DNA of 64,000 bases from an uncultured bacterium (GTDB lineage: Bacteria; Actinomycetota; Coriobacteriia; Coriobacteriales; Coriobacteriaceae): contig CAJMQJ010000002.1 in the NCBI GenBank assembly GCA_905215525.1, positions 1 to 64,000 on the forward strand, in the 5' to 3' direction. The stretch's first letter is position 1; each line of letters starts with the position of its first letter. The notes beneath the pieces are model-generated. The model searched no databases, was not told the DNA's origin, and saw nothing but the letters and a program-made list of their open reading frames with translations. The translations under genes were made by a program, and so were the position numbers. Of this stretch, positions 55,029 to 64,000 are shown piece by piece.

Positions 55029-55837
55029 GTGAGCGCCTGACCGACAACCCCACGCTCTTTAGGCTTCGTGTTCGCTATGGCAAGCGCGATCGCCTTAAGT
55101 ACCTGGGCCATCTCGAAGTAATCCATACCATTGAGCGCATCGTGCGCCGTGCGGGACTTCCCTATGCCGTCACGCAGGGCTTCTCTCCGCACATGCGAGT
55201 GGGCTTCTCTTCGGCGCTACCGGTGGGTACGTCGTCGATCTGCGAGTGGTATGACCTGTTTATGACCGAGTTCGTGGCGCTCGACGAGGCGTTTGGGCGC
55301 CTGGCTGCGGCGTCTCCGGCCGATCTGGCGCCCATCGAGGCGGCGTATATCGACGTGCGCACGCCGGCGTTGACGGCGCAACTCACGCGTCTGTCGTATC
55401 GCATCGACCTGCACTTGGATCCCGAGGCGCCCGTAAGCGCCGACGAGGTGCGTCGTGCGATCGACACGCTGCGCGCGGACCATGGCATCGACTACGCGCG
55501 CGGCAAAAAGAGCAAGCGCTTGGATTTGGATCACACGCTCGTGGGCTATGAGCTCACGGCGGGGGAGCGCCCGGACCATTTGGTGCTCATGCTCGACACC
55601 CATGCCGACAACGAGGGCTCCATGCGTCCGGAAATTTTGCTTTCTGCTGCTGATGTTTTGTTGCAGGGCTTGACCCCGGGCGTGGATGCACCTATTGTTT
55701 CCACCGGTATGCAAGACCTCGTGACCATCTGCTCCTACGATGTCGAGCGTCAGAATCAAGCATGCGAGGACGACGAGGGCCGACTCGTCAGCCCCATACC
55801 TGTGCGAACTTGTGGATTTGCTCCACATACTCGTTGA
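55025..55837 (+). CDS. Radical SAM-associated protein (DUF2344, TIGR03936 type)
   Basis: This 270-residue protein starts RLRVRYGKRDRLKYLGHLEV, and GFSPHMRVGFSSALPVG follows, typical of DUF2344. The ATG overlaps the stop of the radical SAM gene (ATGA), so the products are made together and probably act together. In many clostridial genomes an RNase E/G gene lies between this pair and rplU; it is absent here. Confidence 0.87.
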   Translation: MSERLTDNPTLFRLRVRYGKRDRLKYLGHLEVIHTIERIVRRAGLPYAVTQGFSPHMRVGFSSALPVGTSSICEWYDLFMTEFVALDEAFGRLAAASPADLAPIEAAYIDVRTPALTAQLTRLSYRIDLHLDPEAPVSADEVRRAIDTLRADHGIDYARGKKSKRLDLDHTLVGYELTAGERPDHLVLMLDTHADNEGSMRPEILLSAADVLLQGLTPGVDAPIVSTGMQDLVTICSYDVERQNQACEDDEGRLVSPIPVRTCGFAPHTR

Positions 55838-55862
55838 CGGGGGTATTTTCGCCTGCTACTAT
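55834..55862 (+). promoter_or_regulatory. Promoter of rplU-rpmA
   Basis: TTGACG (55834-55839) and TACTAT (55857-55862) are spaced 17 nt apart, giving a start near 55869. The -35 box overlaps the end of the upstream gene. Confidence 0.8.
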
Positions 55863-55904
55863 ATTCGACTGTTGCACTAACTGATGCATGAAGGGCAAGT
55901 AAAC

Positions 55905-56279
55905 ATGTACGCAATCGTTAACACGGGCGGCAAGCAGTACAAGGTCGCCACCGACGATGTCATCACCGTCGAGAAGATCGAGGGCAATGAGGGCGACAAG
56001 GTCACCCTGCCGGTCATCTTCCTCAACGATGGTAAGAAGATCGTCACCGATCCCGACAAGCTGGCCAAGGCCAAGGTTACCGCTCAGATCGTTGAGCAGT
56101 TCAAGGGCGAGAAGCAGCTGGTCTTCAAGTTCCACAAGCGCAAGCGCTATCGTCGTCTGAAGGGTCACCGTCAGCAGCTCACCAAGCTGAAGATCGTGAA
56201 GGTCCAGGCTACGTCCCGCGCCAAGAAGGCTGTCAAGGCAGAGGCCGAGGCTGTTGCCGAGGCTCCCGTCGCCGAGTAG
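55905..56279 (+). CDS. rplU: Ribosomal protein L21
   Basis: ATG 55905 gives the standard N-terminus MYAIVNTGGKQYKVATDD. The 124-residue protein has the KFHKRKRYRRLKGHRQQ RNA-binding block and an added Ala/Glu/Lys-rich tail of about 20 residues. It is part of the large subunit next to L27, as usual. Confidence 0.96.
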   Translation: MYAIVNTGGKQYKVATDDVITVEKIEGNEGDKVTLPVIFLNDGKKIVTDPDKLAKAKVTAQIVEQFKGEKQLVFKFHKRKRYRRLKGHRQQLTKLKIVKVQATSRAKKAVKAEAEAVAEAPVAE

Positions 56280-56312
56280 ATTACACTCGTAACGAAAGAG
56301 TAGGTATACACA

Positions 56313-56570
56313 ATGGCACACAAAAAAGGACTCGGTTCCTCCCGTAATGGCCGTGACTCCCGCGGTCAGCGCCTTGGCACGAAGCGCTATGCCGGCCAGA
56401 CGGTAACCACGGGCACGATTCTCGTCCGTCAGCACGGCACTCACATCCACCCGGGTGAGAACGTTGGCCGTGGCAAGGACGATACGCTGTTCGCGCTGGT
56501 CGACGGTACCGTTGAGTTCCACAAGGGTATCAAGCACAGGGTCAGCGTACGCCCGCTCGCGAACGCGTAA
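56313..56570 (+). CDS. rpmA: Ribosomal protein L27
   Basis: This 85-residue protein begins [22 protein letters not shown], with no cleavable N-terminal extension of the Firmicutes type. [19 protein letters not shown] is the family core. It lies near the peptidyl-transferase centre. Confidence 0.97.
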   Translation: MAHKKGLGSSRNGRDSRGQRLGTKRYAGQTVTTGTILVRQHGTHIHPGENVGRGKDDTLFALVDGTVEFHKGIKHRVSVRPLANA

Positions 56571-56595
56571 TTCACCCTTCATAGAGCACATATGT

Positions 56596-56638
56596 GGGAG
56601 GCACTTGAGTTTTAGGATTCAAGGGTCTCCCTCTTTTT
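56596..56638 (+). terminator. Terminator after rpmA
   Basis: A stem of about 13 bp with one mismatch (56596-56609 with about 56617-56631) is followed by TCTTTTT. The obgE ribosome site begins right after it. Confidence 0.7.
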
Positions 56639-56642
56639 GTAG

Positions 56643-58121
<1,479 letters not shown>

Positions 58122-58124
58122 GCC

Positions 58125-58802
58125 ATGTCGCTGCGCGGTGGAATCGGTTTGCCCGAGCTGCCCATAAAAGAGGGCAAGGAGTTTCGGCTTGGCATTATGG
58201 GCGGCACATTCGACCCGATTCATTACGGGCACCTGGTGACTGCCGAGCAGGCGCGCGAGTCGCTCGACTTGGACGCTGTGCTCTTTATGCCGGCGGGCTC
58301 TCCCGCCTTTAAGCTTGACAAGCCGGTTACGCCTGCCGAGGACCGTTATGCCATGACGGTCCTCGCCACCGCCGCGAACCCGGCCTTTTTGGCGAGCCGG
58401 TTCGAGATTGACCGTCCGGGTGTAACCTATACGGCCGATACGCTTCATGCCCTTCGCGATTTTTACCCGCCGCAGGTAAAGCTCTACTTTATTACGGGCG
58501 CCGATGCGATTATCGATATTGTGACCTGGCATGATGCCGAACGAATCGCTGAGCTTGCTACCTTTATTGCGGCGACGCGACCGGGCTTTGATATCGATAC
58601 GGCGCGTGCCCGAATCAAAGAGTCGGGGCTGCCGTTCGACGTGCGCTATATTCAGATTCCGGCGCTGGCGATCAGCTCGACGAACATTCGTAAGCGAGTT
58701 GCCCGCGGCATGAGCGTGCGCTATCTTACGAGCGAGTCCGTGCTCGGCTACATTCGCAAGCGCAGGCTATATGCCGATTTGGGCCAAGAAGATTTTGAGT
58801 GA
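58125..58802 (+). CDS. nadD: Nicotinate-nucleotide adenylyltransferase
   Basis: This 225-residue nucleotidyltransferase has IMGGTFDPIHYGHL (the HxGH-type site), FMPAGSPAFK and the late ISSTNIRKRVARG. It makes deamido-NAD from nicotinate mononucleotide. The first 20 residues are an extension before the family core. Its TGA overlaps the next ATG. Confidence 0.95.
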   Translation: MSLRGGIGLPELPIKEGKEFRLGIMGGTFDPIHYGHLVTAEQARESLDLDAVLFMPAGSPAFKLDKPVTPAEDRYAMTVLATAANPAFLASRFEIDRPGVTYTADTLHALRDFYPPQVKLYFITGADAIIDIVTWHDAERIAELATFIAATRPGFDIDTARARIKESGLPFDVRYIQIPALAISSTNIRKRVARGMSVRYLTSESVLGYIRKRRLYADLGQEDFE

Positions 58803-59422
58803 TGGGGGCTACGTTGTCGGTAGAGGATCAGTTTGAGGGCGATGAGCGCGCGCTGCTCAAGCGCATTCAAGAGCTGCTCGATGTTCGCATGAAAGATAAG
58901 CGCAAGCGCTATGTGCATTCGCTGGGTGTTGCCGAGACCGCACTTCATCTGGCCGAGGTCTACGGCGTTGACCGCTTTGATGCGGCTGCCGCCGGCTTAA
59001 TTCACGACTGGGATAAGGTTCTTTCCGATGACGAGCTCGTGGCCCGCGCGCTTCACTATGGCATCAAGGTTGCCGGCTCTCCTTCCGCCGCGACGCCGCT
59101 TTTGCATGGCCCTGTTGCCGCCTATGAGCTTCCGCAGCTTTTTCCCGAGCTGTCACCGGCCGTTTTCCAGGCTGTCGACCGTCACACCGTGGGTGCCTGC
59201 GACATGACGCCGCTCGATATGGTGGTCTTTGTGGCAGATGCCATCGAGCCCAACCGTCACGGCGACTATGCCCATGCGCTGCGCAAGATGGTGGGGAAGT
59301 CCTCGCTCGATGAGTTGTTCTTCTCCTGTTTTGCGCAGGGTCTGGTCTTTGTGATCCAGTCCGGGCGCTATCTTTATCCCACGGCTATTACGATTTACAA
59401 CCATTACGCCCAGCTGCGCTAG
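58802..59422 (+). CDS. yqeK: HD-domain hydrolase YqeK
   Basis: This protein of about 206 residues has KRYVHSLGVAETALHLAEVYG and AGLIHDWDKVLSDDEL, where the HD metal site appears as H-D in LIHDWDK. YqeK hydrolyses diadenosine tetraphosphate. The start is ATG 58802, or GTG 58799 in the same frame. The position between nadD and rsfS is the usual one. Confidence 0.92.
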   Translation: MGATLSVEDQFEGDERALLKRIQELLDVRMKDKRKRYVHSLGVAETALHLAEVYGVDRFDAAAAGLIHDWDKVLSDDELVARALHYGIKVAGSPSAATPLLHGPVAAYELPQLFPELSPAVFQAVDRHTVGACDMTPLDMVVFVADAIEPNRHGDYAHALRKMVGKSSLDELFFSCFAQGLVFVIQSGRYLYPTAITIYNHYAQLR

Positions 59423-59450
59423 CTCGGGTGTGTCTAGAAAGAGGTATTCC

Positions 59451-59906
59451 ATGGCCGACGAGACCATGACTGACGAGCAGATTCTTGAAGGTGTGGAGCA
59501 CAAGAGTTTCGTTGCCACGTCCGACCGCACCGCCGCCTCGCTGTCCGCGAGCGGTGTCGCCGCCGAGGATGTCGCCCGCGCCGCCGCGCAGGCCGCCTAC
59601 GACAAGAAGGGCGAGGACGTGCAGGTGCTCGACCTGACCGAGCTTTCCGACGTGTGCGACTACTTTGTGCTTGCCACCGGTACCAACAACCGCCAGGTCG
59701 ATTCGATTGTCGACGAGATCGAGGAGAAGGTTGCCGAGGCTTGCGGCGAGCATCCGTTCTCCATCGAGGGCCGCGAGCAGAAGACCTGGATGCTCATGGA
59801 CTACGGCTCGGTTGTCGTCCACGTCTTCACTCCCGAAGCCCGCGACTTTTACCGCCTAGAAAAGCTCTGGGGTGACGCCCCCCAGCTCCCCCTCGACCTC
59901 CTCTAG
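59451..59906 (+). CDS. rsfS: Ribosome silencing factor RsfS
   Basis: ATG 59451 has AAAGAGG upstream. The 151-residue protein has a non-conserved N-terminal 45 residues, then VLDLTELSDVCDYFVLATGTNNRQVDSI and DYGSVVVHVFTPEARDFYRLEKLWGDAP. It binds L14 and blocks subunit joining when nutrients are low. Confidence 0.94.
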   Translation: MADETMTDEQILEGVEHKSFVATSDRTAASLSASGVAAEDVARAAAQAAYDKKGEDVQVLDLTELSDVCDYFVLATGTNNRQVDSIVDEIEEKVAEACGEHPFSIEGREQKTWMLMDYGSVVVHVFTPEARDFYRLEKLWGDAPQLPLDLL

Positions 59907-59949
59907 TGGCTCATTTGATATGGGGCTTTTAGCTAGCCTCGCGCATTTC

Positions 59950-59995
59950 GCCGGGCAGTTGCGGTTTTCCGCACCTGCCCGGCTTTCTATTTTTA
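59950..59995 (+). terminator. Terminator after rsfS
   Basis: A long stem (9 bp, then an inner 5 bp closing a TTTT loop; 59950-59983) is followed by a T-rich tract. It lies between rsfS and the convergent dinB. Confidence 0.85.
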
Positions 59996-60004
59996 CAAAG
60001 GCGG

Positions 60005-61219
60005 TTAATCATTGAAGCGGGATTGGCGGCCGAAAGATAGGGCGGTGTCGCCGAACTTGTCTCGGACGGCATCGATCGCGACTGAGAGGTCGCGACGGTC
60101 GCTTGATTGGGCTCCGCGGTCGTCGACTTCGCAGAACAGGTCGGTCTGGATGCCGCCCTGATGGTCAAAGTCGCTCATCCCGATACCCGCCAGACGCACA
60201 TGCATGCCTTCCTGCCAGATGTTGTCGAGCAGTTCGAGCGCAACCGCCACAAAGATGTTCTCATCGTCGGTGGGGTGGGGAAGCCGCCGCTGCGCCGTGC
60301 GTCCGCTGCCATACGAATACTTAAGCTTGAGCGTTACCGTGCCGCCCGTCAGTCCCTGACGGCGCAGGCGGCGTCCAACCGACTCTCCCAACAGCGCAAT
60401 CGCCGCTTCGATGTCCCCACGCTCAGTCAAATCTTTCGCAAAGGTGCGCTCATTGCTCACGGATTTAACCTCGCGTTCCTCATCGAGGCTTGTTACTTCG
60501 GATATTTCGAGTCCCAGCGCACGCTGGCGCATGCGTTCGCCGTTGACGCCAAAAATAGAGGCCAAGGTGGATTCCGGCGCGCGTGACAGCTCGCCGAGCG
60601 TGTAGATGCGCATACGGCGCAGTCGCTCCTCGGCCGAGCGCCCGATGCCGCTCATGGCAGATACCGGCAGCGCGGCCAAAAAGCGCTGCTCGGTTCCGGG
60701 GCGCACAATCGTCAATCCAAACGGCTTGTCACGCTCGCTTGCGATCTTTGCGACCGTCTTGTTGCAGCCCACGCCAATGGAGCACGTCACTCCCAGCGCT
60801 GCCACACGGTCGCTTATACGCCGTGCAACCAGCAGTGGGTCCTCGGGCGCAAAGCGACCCGGTGTGATATCGATAAAGGCTTCGTCGATGGATACGCGCT
60901 CAACGCGCGGCGTCTCCTCGGCAAGAATCGCCATGACCTGCGCGCTCACCTCGCGGTAGCGATCAAAGTGCCCGTGCGTCCAAATGGCTTGCGGGCACAA
61001 GCGCCGCGCCTCGGCCGAGGCCATGGCAGAGTGCACGCCAAAGCGGCGCGCCTCATACGAACACGTGGACACGACGCCACGCGAATCGGCGTCTCCGCCC
61101 ACGATGAGTGGCTTTCCGCGCCATTCGGGATGATCGAGCATCTCCACGCTCGCAAAAAACGCATCGAGGTCCATGAGGCCCACCGCCGGACCCGTCCAGG
61201 GAGGCGGCGTGACGCTCAT
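60005..61219 (-). CDS. dinB: Y-family DNA polymerase IV
   Basis: This 404-residue translesion polymerase has GLMDLDAFFASVE with the first catalytic Asp residues, YEARRFGVHSAM, SIDEAFIDITP with the Asp-Glu pair, and SIGVGCNKTVAKIAS. ATG 61219 is preceded by GAGG; an upstream ATG at 61258 is in frame. It copies damaged DNA with low fidelity. It is alone on the minus strand among plus-strand operons. Confidence 0.94.
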   Translation of the reverse strand: MSVTPPPWTGPAVGLMDLDAFFASVEMLDHPEWRGKPLIVGGDADSRGVVSTCSYEARRFGVHSAMASAEARRLCPQAIWTHGHFDRYREVSAQVMAILAEETPRVERVSIDEAFIDITPGRFAPEDPLLVARRISDRVAALGVTCSIGVGCNKTVAKIASERDKPFGLTIVRPGTEQRFLAALPVSAMSGIGRSAEERLRRMRIYTLGELSRAPESTLASIFGVNGERMRQRALGLEISEVTSLDEEREVKSVSNERTFAKDLTERGDIEAAIALLGESVGRRLRRQGLTGGTVTLKLKYSYGSGRTAQRRLPHPTDDENIFVAVALELLDNIWQEGMHVRLAGIGMSDFDHQGGIQTDLFCEVDDRGAQSSDRRDLSVAIDAVRDKFGDTALSFGRQSRFND

Positions 61220-61374
61220 GGCATCCTCATAACCGTATGTATGTTCGCGTCTTTCCATGTCATGAGTATACCGCGCAGCTCATGTGGGGTGCGTGTATGT
61301 GCTTGCAAATCCCGAATTCTTGTCTAAGATATGGATTTGCCCTCGACTACACCGAAGAAGTTGGTCTCACGGAC

Positions 61375-61403
61375 TTCACCTGCCCGCGTCGATGGCGTAT
61401 TAT
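61375..61403 (+). promoter_or_regulatory. Putative promoter of the rpsP operon
   Basis: TTCACC (61375-61380) and TATTAT (61398-61403) are spaced 17 nt apart. TTGCAA-16-TAAGAT at 61303-61330 is a second candidate. Confidence 0.5.
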
Positions 61404-61459
61404 GTTCAACTGTTTGTTTGTAGTTGCAGCCTAAAGCTGCTTGGTTGGAGGAGTTTCCT

Positions 61460-61801
61460 TTGGCAGTCAAGATTCGCCTTGCTCGTCACGGCGCTAAGAA
61501 GCGTCCGTACTACCGTGTCGTCGTCGCCGATTCCCGCGCCCCGCGTGACGGTCGTATCATCGAGGAGGTTGGCCGCTACAACCCGATGATCGCCCCCAAG
61601 ACCATCAACCTCGACCTCGAGAAGATCGCCGACTGGCAGTCCAAGGGCGCTCAGCTCACCGACGCCGTCGCCGCTCTGGTCAAGGCCGCCAACGAGGGCG
61701 AGAAGACCGAGACCGTCGTCAAGAAGTCCAAGAAGCAGCTCGCCAAAGAGGCCGAGGCCGCTAAGGCTGCCGCTGAGGCCGCTGAGGGCGCCGAGGAGTA
61801 A
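61460..61801 (+). CDS. rpsP: Ribosomal protein S16
   Basis: TTG 61460 follows GGAGGAG by 6 nt and gives the standard start [20 protein letters not shown]. This 113-residue protein has a Lys/Ala/Glu-rich tail of about 30 residues beyond the usual S16 length. It is the first gene of rpsP-khpA-rimM-trmD-lepB. Confidence 0.96.
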   Translation: MAVKIRLARHGAKKRPYYRVVVADSRAPRDGRIIEEVGRYNPMIAPKTINLDLEKIADWQSKGAQLTDAVAALVKAANEGEKTETVVKKSKKQLAKEAEAAKAAAEAAEGAEE

Positions 61802-61804
61802 ATC

Positions 61805-62089
61805 GTGCCTGAGGTTGACGCTGCACAGCTCGAGGGTGAGGCAATGCTCTCAGATCGCATCGCCGATCTCGTCGAATATCTCGTTGTTCAGATCGTCGAC
61901 GACCCGGATTCCGTGAGCCTTGAGGTCATCGATGGTGACGACGCCTCTACGATTGAGGTTTCGGTCGCCGAGGATGACGTCGCTAAGGTCATCGGCCGTC
62001 GTGGCCGTACCATCAAGGCCATTCGCACGCTCGCCCGTGCGCTGGCCGCTCGCCTCGACACTGCTGTCGAGGTAGAGGTTCTGGGCTAG
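61805..62089 (+). CDS. khpA: KH-domain RNA-binding protein KhpA
   Basis: This 94-residue protein has a single KH domain with the GRRG loop in VAKVIGRRGRTIKAI. GTG 61805 has GAGGAG upstream; ATG 61844 is an alternative. KhpA binds RNA with KhpB and influences cell elongation in Gram-positive bacteria. Confidence 0.92.
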   Translation: MPEVDAAQLEGEAMLSDRIADLVEYLVVQIVDDPDSVSLEVIDGDDASTIEVSVAEDDVAKVIGRRGRTIKAIRTLARALAARLDTAVEVEVLG

Positions 62090-62093
62090 GACT

Positions 62094-62615
62094 TTGAGGT
62101 CCCAGTACAAAAATATCGCCCGTGTGGTCAAGCCGCACGGAAGGAAGGGGGAGGTCCTCGCGCAGCCGCTGCGGGGGCTTCCTTCTGTATTAGAGCCGGG
62201 TATGCGCGTCGCCCTGACGCCGCCGGCGCTCAAGCGCGACCGCTTTTGCACGGTTGTGTCCGTCACCGATACGGGCGATGGCGATCTGGTCTCATTTGAG
62301 GGCATTGACGACTTGACGGCCGCCGAGGGCATCACGGGATGCTATGTGCTGGCAAATCGTGACGATTTTGAGCTCGATTCACTCGACGCCGCCTATACCG
62401 ACCTGATGGGTCGCGAGGTGGTTGACGAGCGCTTCGGTTCGCTCGGCACGATCGTCGAGATCATGTCGACGCCCGCTAACGATGTTTGGGTTGTCGAGGG
62501 CGATCGGTACGGCGAGGTACTGATTCCCGTGATCGAGCAGGTTGTGCTCGATCTTCCCGACACAGGAACAATTTCCGTCCACGTTATGGACGGCCTGATC
62601 GATATGGACAAGTAG
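62094..62615 (+). CDS. rimM: 16S rRNA processing protein RimM
   Basis: This 173-residue protein starts at TTG 62094: IARVVKPHGRKGEVLAQPL is the RimM core, and the C-terminal PRC barrel has VWVVEGDRYGEVLIPVIEQVV. It helps mature the 30S head and binds S19. It lies 4 nt after khpA. Confidence 0.93.
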   Translation: MRSQYKNIARVVKPHGRKGEVLAQPLRGLPSVLEPGMRVALTPPALKRDRFCTVVSVTDTGDGDLVSFEGIDDLTAAEGITGCYVLANRDDFELDSLDAAYTDLMGREVVDERFGSLGTIVEIMSTPANDVWVVEGDRYGEVLIPVIEQVVLDLPDTGTISVHVMDGLIDMDK

Positions 62616-62625
62616 GGAGGACAAC

Positions 62626-63384
62626 ATGCTGATTGAGACCCTTTCGGTCTTTCCCGAGATGTTTGAGCCCGTCATGTCCACATCGATTTTGGGCCGCGCC
62701 CGCAAGGCCGGCCTTTTTGATTTTAAGGCGTATAACCTGCGCGACTGGACGCACGACCGCCATCGCACCGTCGATGACGAGCCGTATGGCGGCGGGCAGG
62801 GCATGCTCATGAAGGTCGAGCCTATCGCCGAGGCCATCGAGGCCATTAGCGCAGAGGGTCCCAAGCCCACTGTGGTGTTCTTTACCCCCTGTGGCGAGCC
62901 TTTTACGCAGCATGTGGCCGAGCGCCTGCTCAAAAGCGAGCGCCTGCTGTTTGTGTGCAGTCGCTACGAGGGCGTCGACGAGCGCGCATACGCGTATGCC
63001 GATGAGCGCCTGTCGATCGGCGATTACGTGCTCACGGGCGGCGAGCTTCCCGCTATGGTCGTTGCCGACGCCGTCGTGCGTCTGATTCCCGGCGCCCTTG
63101 GTGACGAGATGAGCAACGTCGATGAGTCATTCTCGACCGCCGAGGACGGTGGCCTGCTCGAGTACGCGCAGTACACCCGTCCCGCCGAGTTCAATGGCGA
63201 GGGTGTGCCTCCGGTGCTCGTGAGCGGCGATCACGCCAAGGTCGATGCCTGGCGTCGCAAGAATGCCATCGAGCGCACCTGCCGCTGGCGTCCCGATCTG
63301 ATCGAGACGGCGCGGCTCACGCCTGAGGAGCGCGCGTACGCGCAAGAGATTTTGGACGCGTCGTATTCGCTAAGCGAGGAGTGA
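62626..63384 (+). CDS. trmD: tRNA (guanine-37-N1)-methyltransferase
   Basis: This 252-residue SPOUT enzyme has IETLSVFPEMFEPVMSTSILGRA, DDEPYGGGQGMLMKVEP, CSRYEGVDERA and SIGDYVLTGGELPAMV, the knot that holds SAM. It methylates G37 in tRNAs to prevent frameshifting. GGGAGG precedes the ATG. Confidence 0.97.
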   Translation: MLIETLSVFPEMFEPVMSTSILGRARKAGLFDFKAYNLRDWTHDRHRTVDDEPYGGGQGMLMKVEPIAEAIEAISAEGPKPTVVFFTPCGEPFTQHVAERLLKSERLLFVCSRYEGVDERAYAYADERLSIGDYVLTGGELPAMVVADAVVRLIPGALGDEMSNVDESFSTAEDGGLLEYAQYTRPAEFNGEGVPPVLVSGDHAKVDAWRRKNAIERTCRWRPDLIETARLTPEERAYAQEILDASYSLSEE

Positions 63385-63386
63385 GA

Positions 63387-63950
63387 ATGGTTCCATCGCA
63401 GCATTCCGTGCTAAAGGGTGCCTTTGAGTGGATCGTGGTCGTCGCGATTGCGCTCGTCGCCACCTTTTTGATTCGCTCATTTGTGGTTGAACCCTTTGTG
63501 GTGCCTACCGGCTCCATGGAGTCCACGATCGAGATTGGCGATCAGATCCTGGCGCAAAAGGTGAGCCTCGAGCTCGGTCAGCCCGTTAAACAGGGCGATA
63601 TTGTGGTATTCCACAACCCCGATGGCACCTCCGAGCACGATGTTCTCGTCAAGCGAGTTATTGCCACGGCCGGTCAGACGGTCGACCTTCAGGACGGCAA
63701 GGTCGTCGTCGACGGCCAGGCGCTCGATGAGGACTATACGACCGGCATGAGCTGGCCGCTTTCGGTCCAGGCCCCTGGCGCTCAGGTGAGCTATCCCTAC
63801 ACCGTTCCCGACGGGTGCGTGTGGGTGATGGGCGACAACCGCGAGAACTCTGCTGACTCCCGCTATTTTGGCCCGGTCGACCGCTCCGACTTGATCGCCG
63901 TGGCGCTTGTGCGCTACTGGCCGCTCAACCGTATCGGCGCTATCGACTAA
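63387..63950 (+). CDS. lepB: Signal peptidase I
   Basis: ATG 63387 is preceded by GAGGAG. The 187-residue protein has one N-terminal helix and then the Ser-Lys pair: Ser43 in PTGSMESTI and Lys89 in VLVKRVIA. GDNRENSADSRYFGPV is the family box. It cleaves signal peptides outside the membrane. After it only 50 bases remain; a GAGGGG near the right edge may be the ribosome site of a next gene. Confidence 0.96.
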   Translation: MVPSQHSVLKGAFEWIVVVAIALVATFLIRSFVVEPFVVPTGSMESTIEIGDQILAQKVSLELGQPVKQGDIVVFHNPDGTSEHDVLVKRVIATAGQTVDLQDGKVVVDGQALDEDYTTGMSWPLSVQAPGAQVSYPYTVPDGCVWVMGDNRENSADSRYFGPVDRSDLIAVALVRYWPLNRIGAID

Positions 63951-64000
63951 AAACCGCTATAGTACAGTACCTAACCGTGTAATCGTTTCGACGAGGGGAT

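Overview
The window looks like a chromosomal segment of a Coriobacteriia-type actinobacterium, most likely Collinsella or a close relative. This is an inference from the high-GC housekeeping genes, the frequent TTG and GTG starts, the fused RmlC-RmlD and AroE-AroK proteins, and the gene order. No 16S gene or species marker is present.

Positions 1-31300 are an accessory, surface-directed region. It opens with two secreted wall hydrolases, a glucosaminidase (cut by the left edge) and an NlpC/P60-type protein. Both are built from repeated modules with a WxxWG core. Next comes a low-GC surface-polysaccharide locus of mixed orientation: a Wzx-type flippase, five GT2 or GT4 glycosyltransferases, a DPM1-like GT2 with a DUF2304 partner, a DUF2142 membrane protein, a WsaF-like transferase, a polysaccharide pyruvyl transferase and an acyltransferase. 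The locus is interrupted at 8359-8999 by a small decayed element holding a perfect 36-bp palindrome. The dTDP-rhamnose genes rmlA, rmlB and rmlCD follow and are sharply higher in GC. A second export and decoration block contains a YfhO-like protein with two polyprenyl-phosphate-type GT2 enzymes on the minus strand and a divergent ABC-2 transporter pair (Wzm/Wzt or TagGH type). Together these genes could make, pyruvylate or acylate, export and glycosylate one or more rhamnose-containing wall polymers.

A two-gene module (DUF4869-like protein plus a P-loop protein) occurs twice in opposite orientations. One copy lies between rmlA and rmlB, the other after tRNA-Arg(TCT). The first copy has a truncated ATPase and the second a full-length one. 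This is the best candidate here for a poorly described system.

Positions 31392-39829 are a minus-strand operon for aromatic amino acids: aroF, tyrA, aroB, aroA, aroC, pheA, aroE-aroK and aroQ. A promoter, a terminator-like hairpin and a possible leader peptide lie upstream of aroF. tRNA-Arg(CCG) is divergent from this operon.

Positions 40187-64000 are core genome: a CtpE-like P-type ATPase, a zinc-ribbon membrane protein, a cyclophilin, a TPR protein, the cell-shape cluster mreB-mreC-mreD-mrdA-rodA, and a hypothetical protein. After these come a radical SAM pair, rplU-rpmA-obgE-nadD-yqeK-rsfS, dinB on the minus strand, and rpsP-khpA-rimM-trmD-lepB. No rRNA genes, CRISPR array or intact transposase is visible.
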